Below are positions 1-11,914 of a stretch of DNA of 64,000 bases, in pieces. This DNA comes from Procambarus clarkii (lineage: Eukaryota > Arthropoda > Malacostraca > Decapoda > Cambaridae): NCBI RefSeq assembly GCF_040958095.1, contig NC_091228.1:9808340-9872339 (forward strand), written 5' to 3'. The position numbers were made by a program, and so were the translations under genes. Below the pieces are notes generated by a model that was not told the origin of the DNA, did no database searches, and saw only the letters and a program-made list of their open reading frames with translations. Each line of letters begins with the position of its first letter. The stretch's first letter is position 1.

Positions 1-2109
1 TCTTAATCTAATAAACACAACAATTAGTATTATACAGGTATGATACAGTGTATGTGAATATGCAATCAAATGACCTTAAATGTGGTTCAAATACTATTAA
101 CTAAGTACAAGAGATTATATTCAATATGATAAACGTATATGATAAAATAAAGATAACTAAGTTAGCAATTGTTAACTGAATGTATATTATATATATACAT
201 ATATATATTCAATTTTAATGAAGAGATTCAGTTGAGCTTGACTTGACTTTCAATGACAATGACACTCATGAGTGTCTATATACATTGAAAAGCTTCAGTC
301 ACTGTAATATTAATAAAAACTTAATGAAATATGAGGCGTTGCCTCGCTCTGTAACGACAAACAGACTTATTGGATATATATCAAGGTTATACAAGCATGC
401 AATTGGCCAATTAATACATCAAAATAACTCAATATACTTATGTCTGAGTGCCGGGTGCCTGTCTGTCGAGTTGCCAGACTGCTTAACTCTCTTGTCGAGT
501 TTAGGCATTATAATTTATGTCACAGCTTCGCTGTTTATTATTCTGGTAGCGTTGTTAATTGATTATGTCCATAATTGCATTTGCAATCGGATATGATAGG
601 TGTGGTGGAGGCGGCGTTACTTGGTGTGCTCCACTCGACACTCCTATTTATCAAAGTACTAGGATTTTTTCCGTGTAGATATTGTCCAAGTACTCACCCA
701 GTTCTAGAGAATAATCACTGGTGATAATGATATGTTATTGTGGCGTCCTTTTCCGTATAATGTTCGCAAGGCACCGTCACACGTTTCCACTCTATATGTA
801 AACAAACGCTTTATGCCCCGGGGCGCCCCATAGGTCGCATCACTCAGGAGTTGGCTCCTCCCTCTTTCCTTGAGAGGATAGCTTCCAATGTATATTTATT
901 GATTATTTTTACTCTCCAAACATATGATTGAGATAGGATGTGATTATAATATAATTAGATATGAGATTTAAAGATTATATGTAGTACATGCTAGTACTAT
1001 TGAGTTTTATTAAGGATTTGATCTAATCCTTACCAGAAATCGATTGATTGTTCCAATCGTTTTTTTAATTAAGATATTCTTCTCGAAGCTTCTAGATCCT
1101 TGAGAAATCATGCACAAAGTAACGTAGACACTTTGGGCTCTAAGGCGTTTGTGATCATAGGCATTGTCATCTAGGATCCAGATGTAGGATATAGTGAATC
1201 TGTAGGGATTCTGAGATGATTTTAATATAATTTATATATGATATAGAAATAATACATTTCTTAGATAATAATATAGATATAGTGGGTAGAATTTTCCACA
1301 TCTTCCAGAGGGAGAGAACTGGCACAGAGTCTAATATTAAGGACAATGTAAACCCCAGGTATCCTGCTGAATAGAGTCTACCAAGTGAGGGTTATTCTGC
1401 ATACCTGACCAGAAATTAGGAGGTCAGAGGAAGAAAAAATATTAGGTAAACGGCAGTGAGTGACTTAAAAGCATACAAGCAGAGGATGAGCATCTTATGA
1501 AAATTAAAGAGAATAAAGTGTCTGCATTTTGTGACGTGGTGCTGGCGGACATCGTAAAGTGTCACTTGAGTTGCCACAGTCGTCGGGAATGGACATACGT
1601 CACTGTCTCCTGGGAAGATAGATGAATACTGTTCTGGATAAAGTGTATGAGTGAAGGTTACAGTGTACAACTGACGAGGAAGCTGCCGAGGACGTGACGC
1701 ACGTCATTTATCAGTATTTATGAAGATATTAGAGACAGCCTAGTGGGTGGTCTTGCCTGTGTGGAACTCTAATGTGTTATATAATCGAGTGGAGGAGAGT
1801 AAGCAAGTATTTCTGTATGAAGCCTACCAGGAGTCTTTGTGTACTCAAGTCAGGAGGAGATAAGCTGTGAGAGGCAGACCTGAAGTGATTTTGTTGGGCT
1901 GCCAAGAGTGATGCCATCTTGGAGCATCAGAGGGCAGGTGCCCTCACTTCCCGAATTCTGAAGTAAGCTCATTTGATTAGTTGGTAGAATATTTGCCAGT
2001 GCTTGATTGTGTGCCCAGCGATCATAGATAATGTATATGAATATAGGGAAGATATTTTATTAAGACACTGGGCTAATATAAGGAGTTATAGATAAGTGGA
2101 CATGCTGGA
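1..2109. other. AT-rich flanking DNA, no gene recognised
   Basis: AT-rich sequence with scattered stops in all frames. A 117-codon open frame at 243-596 has no recognisable domain or homology and is most likely chance. I see no RNA gene and no clear repeat family here. Confidence 0.5.
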
Positions 2110-2405
2110 GAGAGGAGCAACACATCCTCACTTGCTGGAGGTTAATGAGCAACTGAGGGGAGGCTGAGTACCCAAATGAGCCACAGAGACATTAGAAAGA
2201 ACTTTTTCAGTGTCAGAGTAGTTAGTAAAAGGAATGCACTAGGAAGTGATGTGGTGGAGGCTGACTCCATACACAGTTTCAAATGTAGATATGATAGAGC
2301 TCGAGAAGCTCAGGAATCTGTACACAAGTAGATTGACGGTTGAGAGGCGGGACCAAAGAGCTAAAGCTCAACTCTCACAAGCACAAATAGGTGAGTACAC
2401 TACAC
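2110..2405 (+). mobile_element. CR1/L2-like LINE, 3'-end fragment (family B)
   Basis: The last roughly 250 bases of a LINE found at least five times in the window. It encodes the worn C-terminus (AEYPNEPQRH-like frame, then FSVRV, VEADSIHSF) followed by the family 3' tail: GAGGCGGGACCAAAGAGC, a C-rich complement and GGTGAGTAC. Heavily 5'-truncated and no longer coding. Confidence 0.75.
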
Positions 2406-2699
2406 AACCGTGTGTATGCGGGTGTTTCACACAGCTGCTGTATGTAAACAGCGTGCAGGAGGCTCACCACGGTAGCCCGCTGCTGGTCATTTACTGTTAG
2501 TCAAGTATTAAAGTCGGTAACCAAACAATGGCTTTATGTCAACCCAACAACCAAGACCATTCACAACAACACAAAACACCACAACTCCTAAATAGTTTAC
2601 ATTGTTTTTTCTTTCAACAGTGTAATTTGACTGCATTTTATATGTTGTGTCTGTTTTGATATTTTCGTTTTCTCCATGGCACAGTAGCTGAAATTTATT
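2406..2699. other. Intergenic DNA, nothing recognised
   Basis: Mixed-composition sequence between two LINE relics; no gene or repeat assigned. Confidence 0.4.
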
Positions 2700-3185
2700 C
2701 ATTAAACGTCATATTATTTTCATTGACCTATTGAAAGACCTAAAAGATTGGAGGTTTGCTGTGTCCTCTATACAGTCTACTCCCATGAAAATCGTCATGT
2801 CATCTGCAAATGATGATGCATTACTGTAGTTTATATCCTTGTCTATATCTGATATTAGGATGAGAAAAAGTACCGGAGCAAGTACGGTACTTTGGGAGAC
2901 TGAGCTTTTCACTGTAGATGATACGTATTTTACTGTGTTGACTATTACACTCAGCATTTTGTTCTTTAGGAAGTTAAAGATCCAACTCCCTACTTTGCCA
3001 GTAATTCCTTTTGCATGCATTTTGTGTGCAACAACACAATGGTCACAGTTGTCGAAAGCTTTTGCAAAGTCTGTGTATATTACATCAGCGTTTCGCTTGT
3101 CTTCCATGGTACCTAAGGCCATGCCACAGTGGTCAAGCTATTGTGATAAGCAGGAGTGACTGTCCTGAAGTTATGTTGGCCAGGG
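2700..3185 (-). pseudogene. LINE reverse-transcriptase fragment (Jockey/CR1-like)
   Basis: The minus frame from 3122 gives the palm of a non-LTR reverse transcriptase: IYTDFAKAFDNCDH (motif A), an altered SVSQSTVLAPVLFLILISDI (motif B, normally GVPQG), then SSFADDMTIFM (FADD, motif C). Between them lies GITGKVGSWIFNFLKNK. The loss of PQG, the short open frame and the absence of endonuclease or tail mark it as a dead fragment. It is a different lineage from family A/B LINEs in this window. Confidence 0.85.
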
Positions 3186-3224
3186 TTATGTAGACTGTGA
3201 TTCCTTGTGTTTTGTGATCTTACT

Positions 3225-3300
3225 TGTTAGTACACCTTCCAAGTGCTATATAGACGTAATAGCTTAGCGCTTTCTCCTGATAGTTCGTTCCCTTCTCTGA
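3225..3300 (+). mobile_element. SINE tail fragment
   Basis: CCTTCCAAGTGCTATATAG followed by an 'agcgctttctcctgatagttc' type ending recurs in the SINE at 57333-57500, where it is attached to a tRNA-like head. Only the tail is present here. Confidence 0.6.
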
Positions 3301-3769
3301 TGCTGTATTAGTAGAATATACAACCTGAGCAGGAAAGCATTATGACGTCACATCTTGTGCATACAATATATAAAACACACAAATTGTTCTTGTATTTCTG
3401 TTTGATTAGTTTGGGTTGAGTTAGGCTTACATAAGAGTAGCTATGACAAAGTGGGGAAATGTTTTCATTCCTATGACCCGAGAAGTATGTGGGCTTCAAA
3501 CGGTACGGGCTTTAGGGCCTGTAACTAGTTTTTTGTGATTTTTTAATAATGGAATTCCAGGAGTCTGGGCCTGGTGCATAGTGCATATCTATGGCTACTT
3601 CAATGTCCAGCGAGATTAGGTGACATTTATCACATGTCACCTATGAGTTAAGGTTTGAGTTGCGTCCAAAAAAAGATGTGTTGTCAATCTTCAGTGTGTT
3701 TAGAGGTTCACTGAAAACAGTCGTACTATCACCCTAGCTCGTTGTGCGTGTGTGTATTTGAATGTGTGC
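3301..3769. other. Intergenic DNA, nothing recognised
   Basis: No convincing open frame, RNA gene or repeat seen. Confidence 0.4.
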
Positions 3770-4265
3770 AATTACCTAAGAGTAGTTAGATGATGAGAGC
3801 TCCTCTCCTGGTGTCCCGTCTTCCAAGCATTCTTTGCTATATAACACTTTGAAACTACTGATTGTTCTGGCATCTAGCGCCTTCTCACATAATATCTTCC
3901 AATCGTCTATCACTGTTTACAAAAGGAGAACGTTCTTATATTTTTCAGTAACCATTTCTTTATGATCTCATGATTCTGACGTTGCATGTTCAACAAAGTT
4001 TCCTTTGTCAATTTCCTCGATTTCCATTCCTATTCTGTATGTAGCGGTCATGTGCTTTCTTGGTATATTCTAGAAATACCTCCTCAAGCCTCTCCTCATC
4101 GCTCGTGTTCTTAAAGTTCCAGCAGCCATTTTGAGGCATGGCTTTGCACTCATTCTAATATGTTTATGTGAACCTTGAGATATGGGCACCACACCACTGC
4201 TGCATATCTCAATTTTGATACTGTTAGCTGCCTGTCAATGATTCCGAGGATCAACGTTGCCGGCT
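3770..4265 (-). mobile_element. Degenerate LINE 3'-end fragment
   Basis: The plus strand reads like the antisense of a LINE C-terminus: a 'cccgtcttcc..cattctttg' opening also seen at 29595-29690, 'ttgaaactactga', 'cctctcctcatcgctcgtg' (antisense of the conserved YEERL segment) and 'ttgagatatgggcacc'. Frames are badly broken. Assignment rests on similarity of layout to the better-preserved fragment at 20290-20810. Confidence 0.5.
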
Positions 4266-5261
4266 GCCTGGTCTCTGACGATGCCTCCTGCAGTTGGTGA
4301 TCTGGTCATCCAGGCTGCTCGATGTAGCTGTTCGTAGTCTGATATAGGAGTCACAGCTGGTTGCTTGAAATTTCTTTAATTATTCTCCATCCATATATTT
4401 AAACATTGTTCTGAAATTTGCTGGTCAAGTGTAGGCTCCTCCCAGGATGCCTTGAAGAGTTTGCTGCTGGCCGCAGGACGTGCCCATGTCAACCAGGACG
4501 TTCCCATGTATTGGTCCTCAGTCGACGAGCTTGGCGTGGAGTCGGTGGTTGGGTGCCTGTTCCGTGTCCCGTGTGGTACATGGAGTGGTGGTGGTGGAAG
4601 CGGTGGTTTTTGGGTACCAAGTACAAAGAGTGGTTGCCCCTTGCCAGTTTTGGAATGTCAGTCCCGCACTGGTGCCAAAGGTCGTGAGGGGCGTGACTTG
4701 CGGATGATGTTGAAGAGGGGTGTGCTTGCCAAGCCTCTGGGTGATTCCCCTTCTCTGAGCCCCTCATTCTGCCTGATTCTGTTGATGATTCCCTGAGTGA
4801 TGTTCCAGTTACAGTCGGAGCTCCCGTCGCCCGATAGTTCAGCCTGTTCTCGCATACGAAGACCCAAGCTAGTTAATCCAGCCGCCAAACCTCCTGTTTA
4901 CGAATGAGAAACGGTTTACACATGACTCACAACTGATTTCATTCAAACACTTCCGGAACAAGTTTTTCACTGACGAATTTTGTTCGAACCACAATGCTGT
5001 AAATGCTTCACCCACGTACTACAAATACAAATAATCGACAGTTGAACCTAAACACCTAATCTAACCTAACCAGTGCCTAAATATGTACAATTTGCTAATA
5101 TAAAATAACATTAGTTTATATTTGAGAAAAGTTCAGTCATGAATGAACAGAATGTTAAAATTGATGAATGCGTGTTTGGGGTCGACCACTGGATAGAATG
5201 GACTTGGTCCGAGAACGGGTTGATGCTGCAGTGTCCCGACGTTCATGAACGGTGAGCTTTG
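4266..5261. other. Unassigned, locally GC-rich stretch
   Basis: 4418-4890 is GC-rich and stop-poor in several frames on both strands, unlike its AT-rich surroundings. That resembles the L1/Tx1-like ORF1 base composition nearby, but I could not align it to ORF1. 5040-5080 contains 'cctaatctaacctaacc', a short CCTAA-like run. Confidence 0.35.
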
Positions 5262-5860
5262 AATGTCTAAAGGAAACGTAGTTTCCCTTGTATTTTGGAT
5301 TGGTATAAAGAGAAGTGGAAGAGGATGTTTATTGTTGAGATTTTGTTGTGTAAAGACCAGATTCGTGGAGTTGGAGGAGATGGCCGCGGGGGTGCAGGTC
5401 CGAGCTAGGGTGGTGGAGCGGTTGTTTGGGGAACGTATTTCACAGTTCTTGCTCTAAAAAGAAGAGGAGGATCGTGAGTCGGTGTTGTTGACTAGTCTTC
5501 GTATGCCTGATGGTTCAATTTTGTCGAATACGGATGGTGTGCTTTTGTATGGTCGGCGGTAGCTTGAAAAACGTTATAGGAGGGTCGAGGGGGAGGGGGG
5601 ACCAGAGTATGGAGGAATTTGTTCTTGGGTTTGGTTCTCCTGGGTTGTCGTCGTTGGACTCTTCGTTTTTTGGAGGGTGAGGTTGGTTTTACAGAGGTCT
5701 AGGATGTAGTACGGTCCTTGAGAAAGGGCTAGGTGCCTGGGTTTGATGGGGTGTCGGCTGAGTTTTATGTAACATGTTGGGATATTATTGGAGCTGATTT
5801 CAGGGAGGTGGTCCAGTTTTGTTTTTCGCACATGCGGTTGGTGGGGTCCAATCGCTTGGA
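5262..5860 (+). pseudogene. L1/Tx1-like ORF2, pre-RT segment
   Basis: Broken frames parallel the third copy at 32888-33500: VQVRARVVERLFGE (third copy VRVRARVAEHVDG), then a frame reading VPGFDGVSAEFYVTCWDIIG against VPSVDGLPVEFYITFWDVLG there. This is the linker entering the reverse transcriptase. Several stops and frameshifts; ends at the first copy of the 12-bp duplication. Confidence 0.75.
5849..5860 (+). repeat. Target-site duplication, left copy
   Basis: CAATCGCTTGGA, identical to 7881-7892. The two copies bracket an ORF1-bearing insert that ends in an (AAC)n tail, as expected from target-primed reverse transcription. Confidence 0.85.
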
Positions 5861-7880
5861 GAGTTTTGTTGCCTGCTTGGCTGCGTTGACGTGGCGGTAC
5901 TGACTTTGGGGGCCATCTTCCTCCTGTTCAGCGTGTGAACTCCGTGGGCCTGGAGTTCACTTGTAAGGCTGGTTATACGACCATCGAGACGGTAATGTGT
6001 GACATGCTTCGTATCCCGGTGGAAGCTATCTACGGTGTGGAGCTTGTTATGGCCCACCGGGTTGTTATTAAGTTCATGAGGGAGGAGAAGTACCGGGACT
6101 TGCTCCGTCGGTACGGGGGGCATACGTTGCCGTTGCCAGATGATGCCAGCTCTGTGGCGATTTCGGACCGCAGTGGTGCCCTGACTTATGTCCGTGTACA
6201 TGGTGTGCCCCTGGAGTTCCCTGATGACCTACGGTGTTACTTCGGGGGGTTTGGTACTGTTGTCAGTGTGCGGGTGAACACGCTCTCCTCCGGGTAGTAT
6301 GCTGGGAGGCGAGCAAACATTCGCACGTTGGGGATGCGCCTGCGGTCGGATATACCTTCTTCTGTCTGGCTTATGGGATACTACGTTCGAGTGTATTATG
6401 CCCGGCAGCCCTCGTACCTGTTTCCGGTGTGGCCTGTTGGGGCATCAGGCTGCCGGTTGCTCTGAGGGCCCCAGCTGCTCCTGTCAACTTGTTCCGAGAC
6501 GAGGATTTCCCGCCGCTCCCTGTGGAGGCAGTCTCCGGTGATGATGATGAGGGGGTGCGCGTCCTGTTTGCTACTGCAGCTCCCACGGCGGCGCCTGACG
6601 TTCCTCCGGTTGTTGCCGGCCCTCCTCCGGGTATTGTGGTACCGTCGGTTGGTCTGCCTGAGCCTGTTGCTGTCCCAGCTGCTCTCGTGGGCCTTCCTGG
6701 AGCTCCCTGTGTGACATCACTGTCTTCTCCCTCGTCTTCTGACGCTGCGCCTGGCTTTGTGTCCGTGACTCGGGCCCCGGATGTGCTGGGTGCTGGGGTG
6801 GCTGCGGAGCCTCCTGCTGTGTGTGGCCCGGTTCCCCCTGTGGTAGAGGCTGCTGCCGTTCTGTGTCGGGCGTCGGTTCATCCGGCTCGTGGTACCCGTG
6901 TTTCTGGGTCATTTAGCGGCTCTGACGATATCCGGCCAGTGCCCAAACGTTCCCGGCGGTCGTCTTCTGCTTGGGCCGACGTTGGTGACTTCAGTGACTG
7001 CGAGTCTTTGGGTATTGACGGTGTGGATACTGATACGTCGATGTTTCCGCGGTTCGTGGTGGCGGAGGTCCATGTGCCGGCTGGTGCTGGTGCCTATGTC
7101 TCGGACGTGCCTTCGGTTCTTACTCCGCCGGGGGACTCTCCGCAGTGGAGGGTGCTGGCTTCCCTTGCCAGGGATGGTGTGGACTCTGGTGCTGAGCGTG
7201 GCCTGGTGGTGACGTTATGGAAGGATGCGCGCTGTCCGGGTTCCCTGCTGTTCTCTGGTGGTGTGCCCGGGGCCGCGGGTACCCCTGTGTGAGGGTGTGC
7301 GTTGGGGCCCTGGGGGACGTGTTGCCGGCGTCTGTGATGCCGCCGGGTCACTGGTCGAAGATTTGCTGAGTTACTGCTGTCTGACAGACTGGAGTACTTT
7401 CATGGTAGGCAAGTTCCCTTGCTGTGGGCGCGAGTAGCGACTTCTCGCCTCATGAGTACTACCATCTGGGTCCCCAGTTTGCAGGTGTTTGTTGCCCCGG
7501 TTCCGGATGTTATGGCATCCCCGGTGGATGGATGGGACCCTTTGCAATGGGTGTTCTGGGAAGCGTTCAATGTACGGTTCCCGTGGGCCAGGTTCCCGGG
7601 CAAGTATGTGCTCTGATTTCCTGTGTATTTGCTCTATGACATGCTGTGTGCCTCTCTGACTGTTTGTTTGCCCTGTTATATTATGTGCTTCTGCCTCTCC
7701 CTTTGTGCGTTTCTTGGCCATGTGGCATATTCGTTTCTAGTGCTTCGCGTCACTCGTTTCGCATTTTGGCTTGGCGTTTTGCCTTTCCTGGCTTCGCGAT
7801 TCACCCTTCCCGGGTACGCTGGGGCGCATCCGATCCCACGATCGTCGTCGCTTCTAACTCAACAACAACAACAACAACAA
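5861..7880 (+). mobile_element. ORF1-only (half-LINE) element nested in ORF2
   Basis: A 2.0 kb insert bounded by a 12-bp direct duplication and ending in seven or so AAC units. It contains a 5' leader, a complete-length but frameshifted ORF1 (5932-7616) and about 240 bases of 3' sequence, with no ORF2. As TPRT copies start from the 3' end, an element with leader, ORF1 and tail but no ORF2 is best explained as a non-autonomous half-LINE, like mammalian HAL1. The (AAC)n end differs from the A-rich ends of the other copies. Confidence 0.75.
5932..7616 (+). pseudogene. LINE ORF1 with RRM-like domain and CCHC knuckle (copy 1)
   Basis: ORF1 RNA-binding protein in at least three frames. 5935-6297 gives GLEFTCKAGYTTIETVMCDM and LTYVRVHGVPLEFPDDLRCY then FGGFGTVVSVRV (RRM-like). 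A frame change at about 6298 leads to TCFRCGLLGHQAAGC (CX2CX4HX4C zinc knuckle). Another gives LFRDEDFPPLPVEAV, a long Pro/Val/Ala-rich region and KRSRRSSSAW. The last frame ends WEAFNVRFPWARFPGKYVL then stop at 7614-7616. Every block has a counterpart in copy 2 (13282-14870). Confidence 0.85.
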
Positions 7881-7892
7881 CAATCGCTTGGA
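7881..7892 (+). repeat. Target-site duplication, right copy
   Basis: CAATCGCTTGGA, identical to 5849-5860, directly after the (AAC)n tail of the nested element and followed at once by ORF2 sequence reading IVRLFSKPGD. Confidence 0.85.
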
Positions 7893-9789
7893 ATTGTGCG
7901 GCTCTTTTCTAAACCTGGCGACGTGTTCCTTGCTAATTGGCGTCCAATAATGCTTCTCAATCAGGATTACAAGATCATATCAAAACTGTTAGTGAATCAC
8001 TTTCAGTCAGTGGTGGGCTCCCTGCTTTTATGGGAACAGTTTTGTGGGGTGTCGGGTAGGTAGTTGGTACATTGCAACACCTGGTCCGGGATCTGATTGT
8101 CTATATGTTGCAGTCTAGGGGTTTGGCAGCTTTGATCAAAATGGACTGGTCCAAAGCCTTCGACCATGTGGTCATTGATTTTGTATTGTGGGGTTTTGAG
8201 AGGCTTGGCGTTGCCCCCCCAGTTTAAACATTAGGGGCGTATTTGTTGTATGCGGGGTGTTGTAGTCGAGAGTGTATGTGGATGGGTTGTTTAATACTCC
8301 GTTTTCCGTTGGGTGCTCGGTTCGGCAGGGTTTCCCCCTGTCGATGCTTATGTATGTAGGTAATATTTCAGGAACAGTTGTTTCGAGCGGTGCGGGCCAG
8401 TGGCTCTATCGTCTCTCCACAGTTGCCCAACAGGTTTAACCTGAGAGTGGGTGGGTATGCTGATGATACGACTGTGTTTGTGGCTACAGTGGATTCAGTG
8501 GTAGGTGTGCAGGACGTGGTGTATAGTTTTGAGCTGGCCACAGGTGCTGTCACCACTCGCCAAAAATCTTGTATTAGGGGGCTGGGTAGTTGTGCTGGTC
8601 GGGATTTGTGGGAGGGGTCGTGGCTGCCGGAGGTGCGATCAGTTCGTATGCTGGGAATCACATGGTTTGTTTCTTATGAGGAATTTTTGTTGCATAATTA
8701 GGTGGTGGTTGCTCGCTCAGTGGAGGGGGCGGTGGGGATGCTGTCCAAGAGGGTCTTTACGATTTTTCAGCAAGCGCTAATAGTCTATTGTCGAGTTCTT
8801 TCTAAGGTATGGTATTTAGCTCATTGTTTCCCATTGATCAGGGCCCGTGCGCTGGATTTAGAAAAGATTGTTTTTCGGTATGTGTGGTGTGGCCGCTACC
8901 ACCCGCTGGTTCGCAGGTCTTCCTTGTGTCAGGGTCTGGCGGAAGGTGGGATAGTGCTGGCTGATGTGCATGTAAAGTTGATGGCTTTTTTTTGGGTGAT
9001 GTTTCCTAGAGGGCTTGAGTTAGGGAATGGTCTCAATTCCCTGGCTCTGTACTTCAGTTCCATGCGGGTGAGTTATCTAATGGGGGTGCCAGTCTGTATG
9101 GACGTAGCTTTCGTCACGCTGTCGGTCTACTCCTGTGCGGTACTCATCCTTCACCCCTTGTCATGGTATCATGGGTATGTCTTTTGGTTGTCGGAAGGTG
9201 TATCGGGTGCTTTTGAATCGTGTGGCCCACCGTTTGGAAGGGTTGTACCCGTTATTTGATTGGGGGGCGGAGTGCGGCTCTCTGCGGGCGCCGTTTCTGG
9301 CCCCTAAATAACGTCAGTGGATGTTTCGATTTCTTCATGAGCTTCTGGCTACCAATGAGCGGTTATTTATGTTAGGTATTGTGGGCTCAGCTGGTTGTGT
9401 CCATTAGGGGGGCGGGCGAGACTCAACTTCGTGTGTTTTACTTTTGTCGGCGGGTTTCTTGTTTGGTAGATTGGGTTCGGGGTATGAATGTTACCTTCTG
9501 TGGGTCGGATTTGCGGGTAGATTTGCTGCGATTTTTCTTCTTCTCGTTTCCGGGAGGGAATAGTAGAGTTTGTAACATATTAGGGATATTGGCGTCCGAC
9601 TACATTTTTTGTTTGTGGGTCAGTAGATTAGAAAGGTACGATGTGACTCAGTTATTTGGGTCCTTGAAGGGTAGGCTGCACTACACGATGTGGTGGCTAC
9701 AGCGATTCGAAGGTTCTCTCTCAGTGGTTCACAGCGGCTTATGTTGCTGCTGCTCGAGTCTTATAGGGTTTAGCAGGCGGCGGCGTTAG
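7883..9789 (+). pseudogene. L1/Tx1-like ORF2 reverse transcriptase and C-terminus
   Basis: Starts GIVRLFSKPGDVFLANWRPI (RT fingers), then VVGSLLLWEQFCGVSGR. Motif A is in another frame as LIKMDWSKAFDHV. Motif B (CSVRQGFPLSMLMYV) lies near 8310-8350. Motif C is GGYADDTTVFVA at about 8450-8480, followed by the ATGA thumb signature. 8702-9259 and 9379-9789 carry the C-terminal region, with a CCHC-like loss. At least five frameshifts and several stops: a dead copy. Confidence 0.85.
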
Positions 9790-10228
9790 TCGTTGTATTG
9801 TTTTCTTAACCCGTGGGTTGAGGCTGCGTCCTCACCCTTAAATGATTATATGGGTTTCCATAATCCTGTTATTTTGATTGGATATTTGTGTGAATCGGCT
9901 GATGTAGGTTTTATTGTGTTAGGCTTTGTTACTGGACCCTTGAGTTGGGTGTCCGCCCTTGCTTGTCATGCTGCTGGGTGGTGTCCAGCCTTGCCATGAG
10001 AACTGCAATATGTATTTTTATTCTTGCCATTGTGTGGGCTGGTCCATTTTCTATATTAGATTTCCCTTGTAGGGATTTATTATGATGGTATGTTTTCTGT
10101 ATTTGTTACGTATCTTGGTGGGTGGTAACGGCCTCCGTTAGTTGAGGACGATTGTGTATGTTATTATGTCTTATGATTTCTGTATATACTGTTATGTGTT
10201 TTTAGTGCTCTGTTTTTACGGTACCTTA

Positions 10229-10867
10229 TTTGTGTTCCACTAGTGTGGTTGTTGTGGTACCTTGTGTGTGTTCCACTAGTGTGGTTGTTGTGGTACCTTA
10301 TGTGTGTTCCACTAGTGTGGTTGTTGTGGTACCTTATCTGTGTTCCACTAGTGTGGTTGTTGTGGTACCTTATGTGTGTTCCACTAGTGTGGTTGTTGTG
10401 GTACCTTATCTGTGTTCCACTAGTGTGGTTGTCGTGGTACCTTATCTGTGTTCCACTAGTGTGGTTGTTGTGGTACCTTATCTGTGTTCCACTAGTGTGG
10501 TTGTTGTGGTACCTTATCTGTGTTCCACTAGTGTGGTTGTTGTGGTACCTTATGTGTGTTCCACTAGTGTGGTTGTTGTGGTACCTTATCTGTGTTCCAC
10601 TTGTGTGGTTGTTGTGGTACCTTATATGTGTTCCACTTGTGTGGTTGTTGTGGTACCTTATATGTGTTCCACTAGTGTGGTTGTTGTGGTACCTTATCTG
10701 TGTTCCACTTGTGTGGTTGTTGTGGTACCTTATATGTGTTCCACTAGTGTGGTTGTTGTGGTACCTTATGTGTGTTCCACTAGTGTGGTTGTTGTGGTAC
10801 CTTATCTGTGTTCCACTTGTGTGGTTGTTGTGGTACCTTATCTGTGTTCCACTTGTGTGGTTGGAGT
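10229..10867 (+). repeat. 36-bp minisatellite, about 18 units, in a LINE 3' UTR
   Basis: The unit combines TTCCACTAGTGTGGTTGTTG with TGGTACCTTATCTGTG and variants (CTAGTG/CTTGTG, ATCTGTG/ATGTGTG/ATATGTG). As 36 is a multiple of three and no frame holds a stop, frames of 275 and 208 codons appear (12-residue CSTSVVVVVPYL-type repeats); these are artefacts. It lies between the ORF2 end and the A-rich terminus of the outer LINE. Confidence 0.95.
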
Positions 10868-11249
10868 AAATTTAGTGCGCAACTATCTAATGTGCCCTTG
10901 GAACCGGTGTTTTGTATTAACGTTGTGTATGTATTTTTATTTTTTGTGTATTGGTATGGTGAATGTTTGTATCTTGGTTTGGTTCACTGTTTCTCCCACT
11001 GTGTCTGGTGGTGTTTGTGTACCGCAATGTTCTTTAGTAGCTTTCTTTTTATTGTAATTATTTTATAATTTTATATTATAAAAAAATGTTTACTATTCAG
11101 AATCACCCCAAAACTTTGTCACAGGTGTTTATTATCTTTTCACATAATGTGTAGGTTGTGTTTGGCCTGTTTTCCGCTATTCTGCATTCCATTTTATTTG
11201 TTTACATAATGGAATGAGATACATAATCAATTCGCCATGTATAGCTACA

Positions 11250-11480
11250 CTCACTCACTTTGTCATGATCATTTTGGAGGTCAATACAGTCTTCTAATTC
11301 CCAAACTCTCTACTCCAATGTTGCATCATCTGCAAACATATAATGTTGTATGCCCTCTAGCAGATATCCATTTATATAGTTAATACACATTACTATTGGT
11401 AGTGAACTATATGGTACTCCGCTGGGGACATTTCCAGTCAGATAACTTTCCTTTAATTACTGATCGCATTTGTCTTTAAA
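11250..11480 (-). pseudogene. LINE reverse-transcriptase fragment
   Basis: Minus strand reads NVPSGVPYSSLPIVMCINYI then a segment ending HYMFADDATLE, followed by a stop and RVWELEDCID. GVP and FADD correspond to RT motifs B and C, with the PQGSVLGP core altered. A short, dead relic. Confidence 0.75.
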
Positions 11481-11914
11481 AAGTCTTCTCATCCATTGTG
11501 AAACTTACAAATGTGTGCAACTACCCTGAATTACACTACAAAAATTGCACTAAAGCATCAGATTTTAAATAGCCATCATAGTTTTGAAACTTCAGATCAA
11601 TATGGGTAAAATATGACAAATCTCTATTTTCACCTATAGTCATATTTCCCATATAAAAAGATGTAATTTAAAACTTCAAATATGTGCAATCACCCTGAAT
11701 TACAGTAAAAATATAACGGTAAGGAGTAATATTTCCAATATGCATCGTATTTTCAAACTGGAGGTCGATTTGGGTAAAATGCAAGACATCTCTGTTTTCT
11801 ATTTTTTCCATTTCTATATAAAAACTCAACTTCAAACAGTGTTCAATCACCTTCAAATATGCGCAAAAATAGCACTCGGCATAATATTTTAAGTTGATTT
11901 ACCTGATAGAGACT
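11481..11914. other. Intergenic DNA with weak internal repetition
   Basis: Two or three diverged copies, about 150 bases apart, of a segment containing 'caccctgaattaca' and 'gggtaaaat' (near 11521-11640 and 11680-11800). No gene seen. Confidence 0.45.

Larger units (their letters stand above)
5262..11090 (+). mobile_element. L1/Tx1-like LINE relic (outer copy, 5'-truncated)
   Basis: An ORF2 relic (pre-RT segment 5262-5860, RT and C-terminal part 7883-9789), a 3' UTR containing an 18-copy 36-bp minisatellite, and an A-rich end near 11085. It is split by a nested ORF1-only element at 5861-7880 with a 12-bp target duplication. Removing the insert rejoins the ORF2 sequence with a one-base frame offset. 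The RT resembles the L1/Tx1 group (DWSKAF, YADDT). Endonuclease is missing and many stops are present. Left boundary approximate. Confidence 0.8.
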
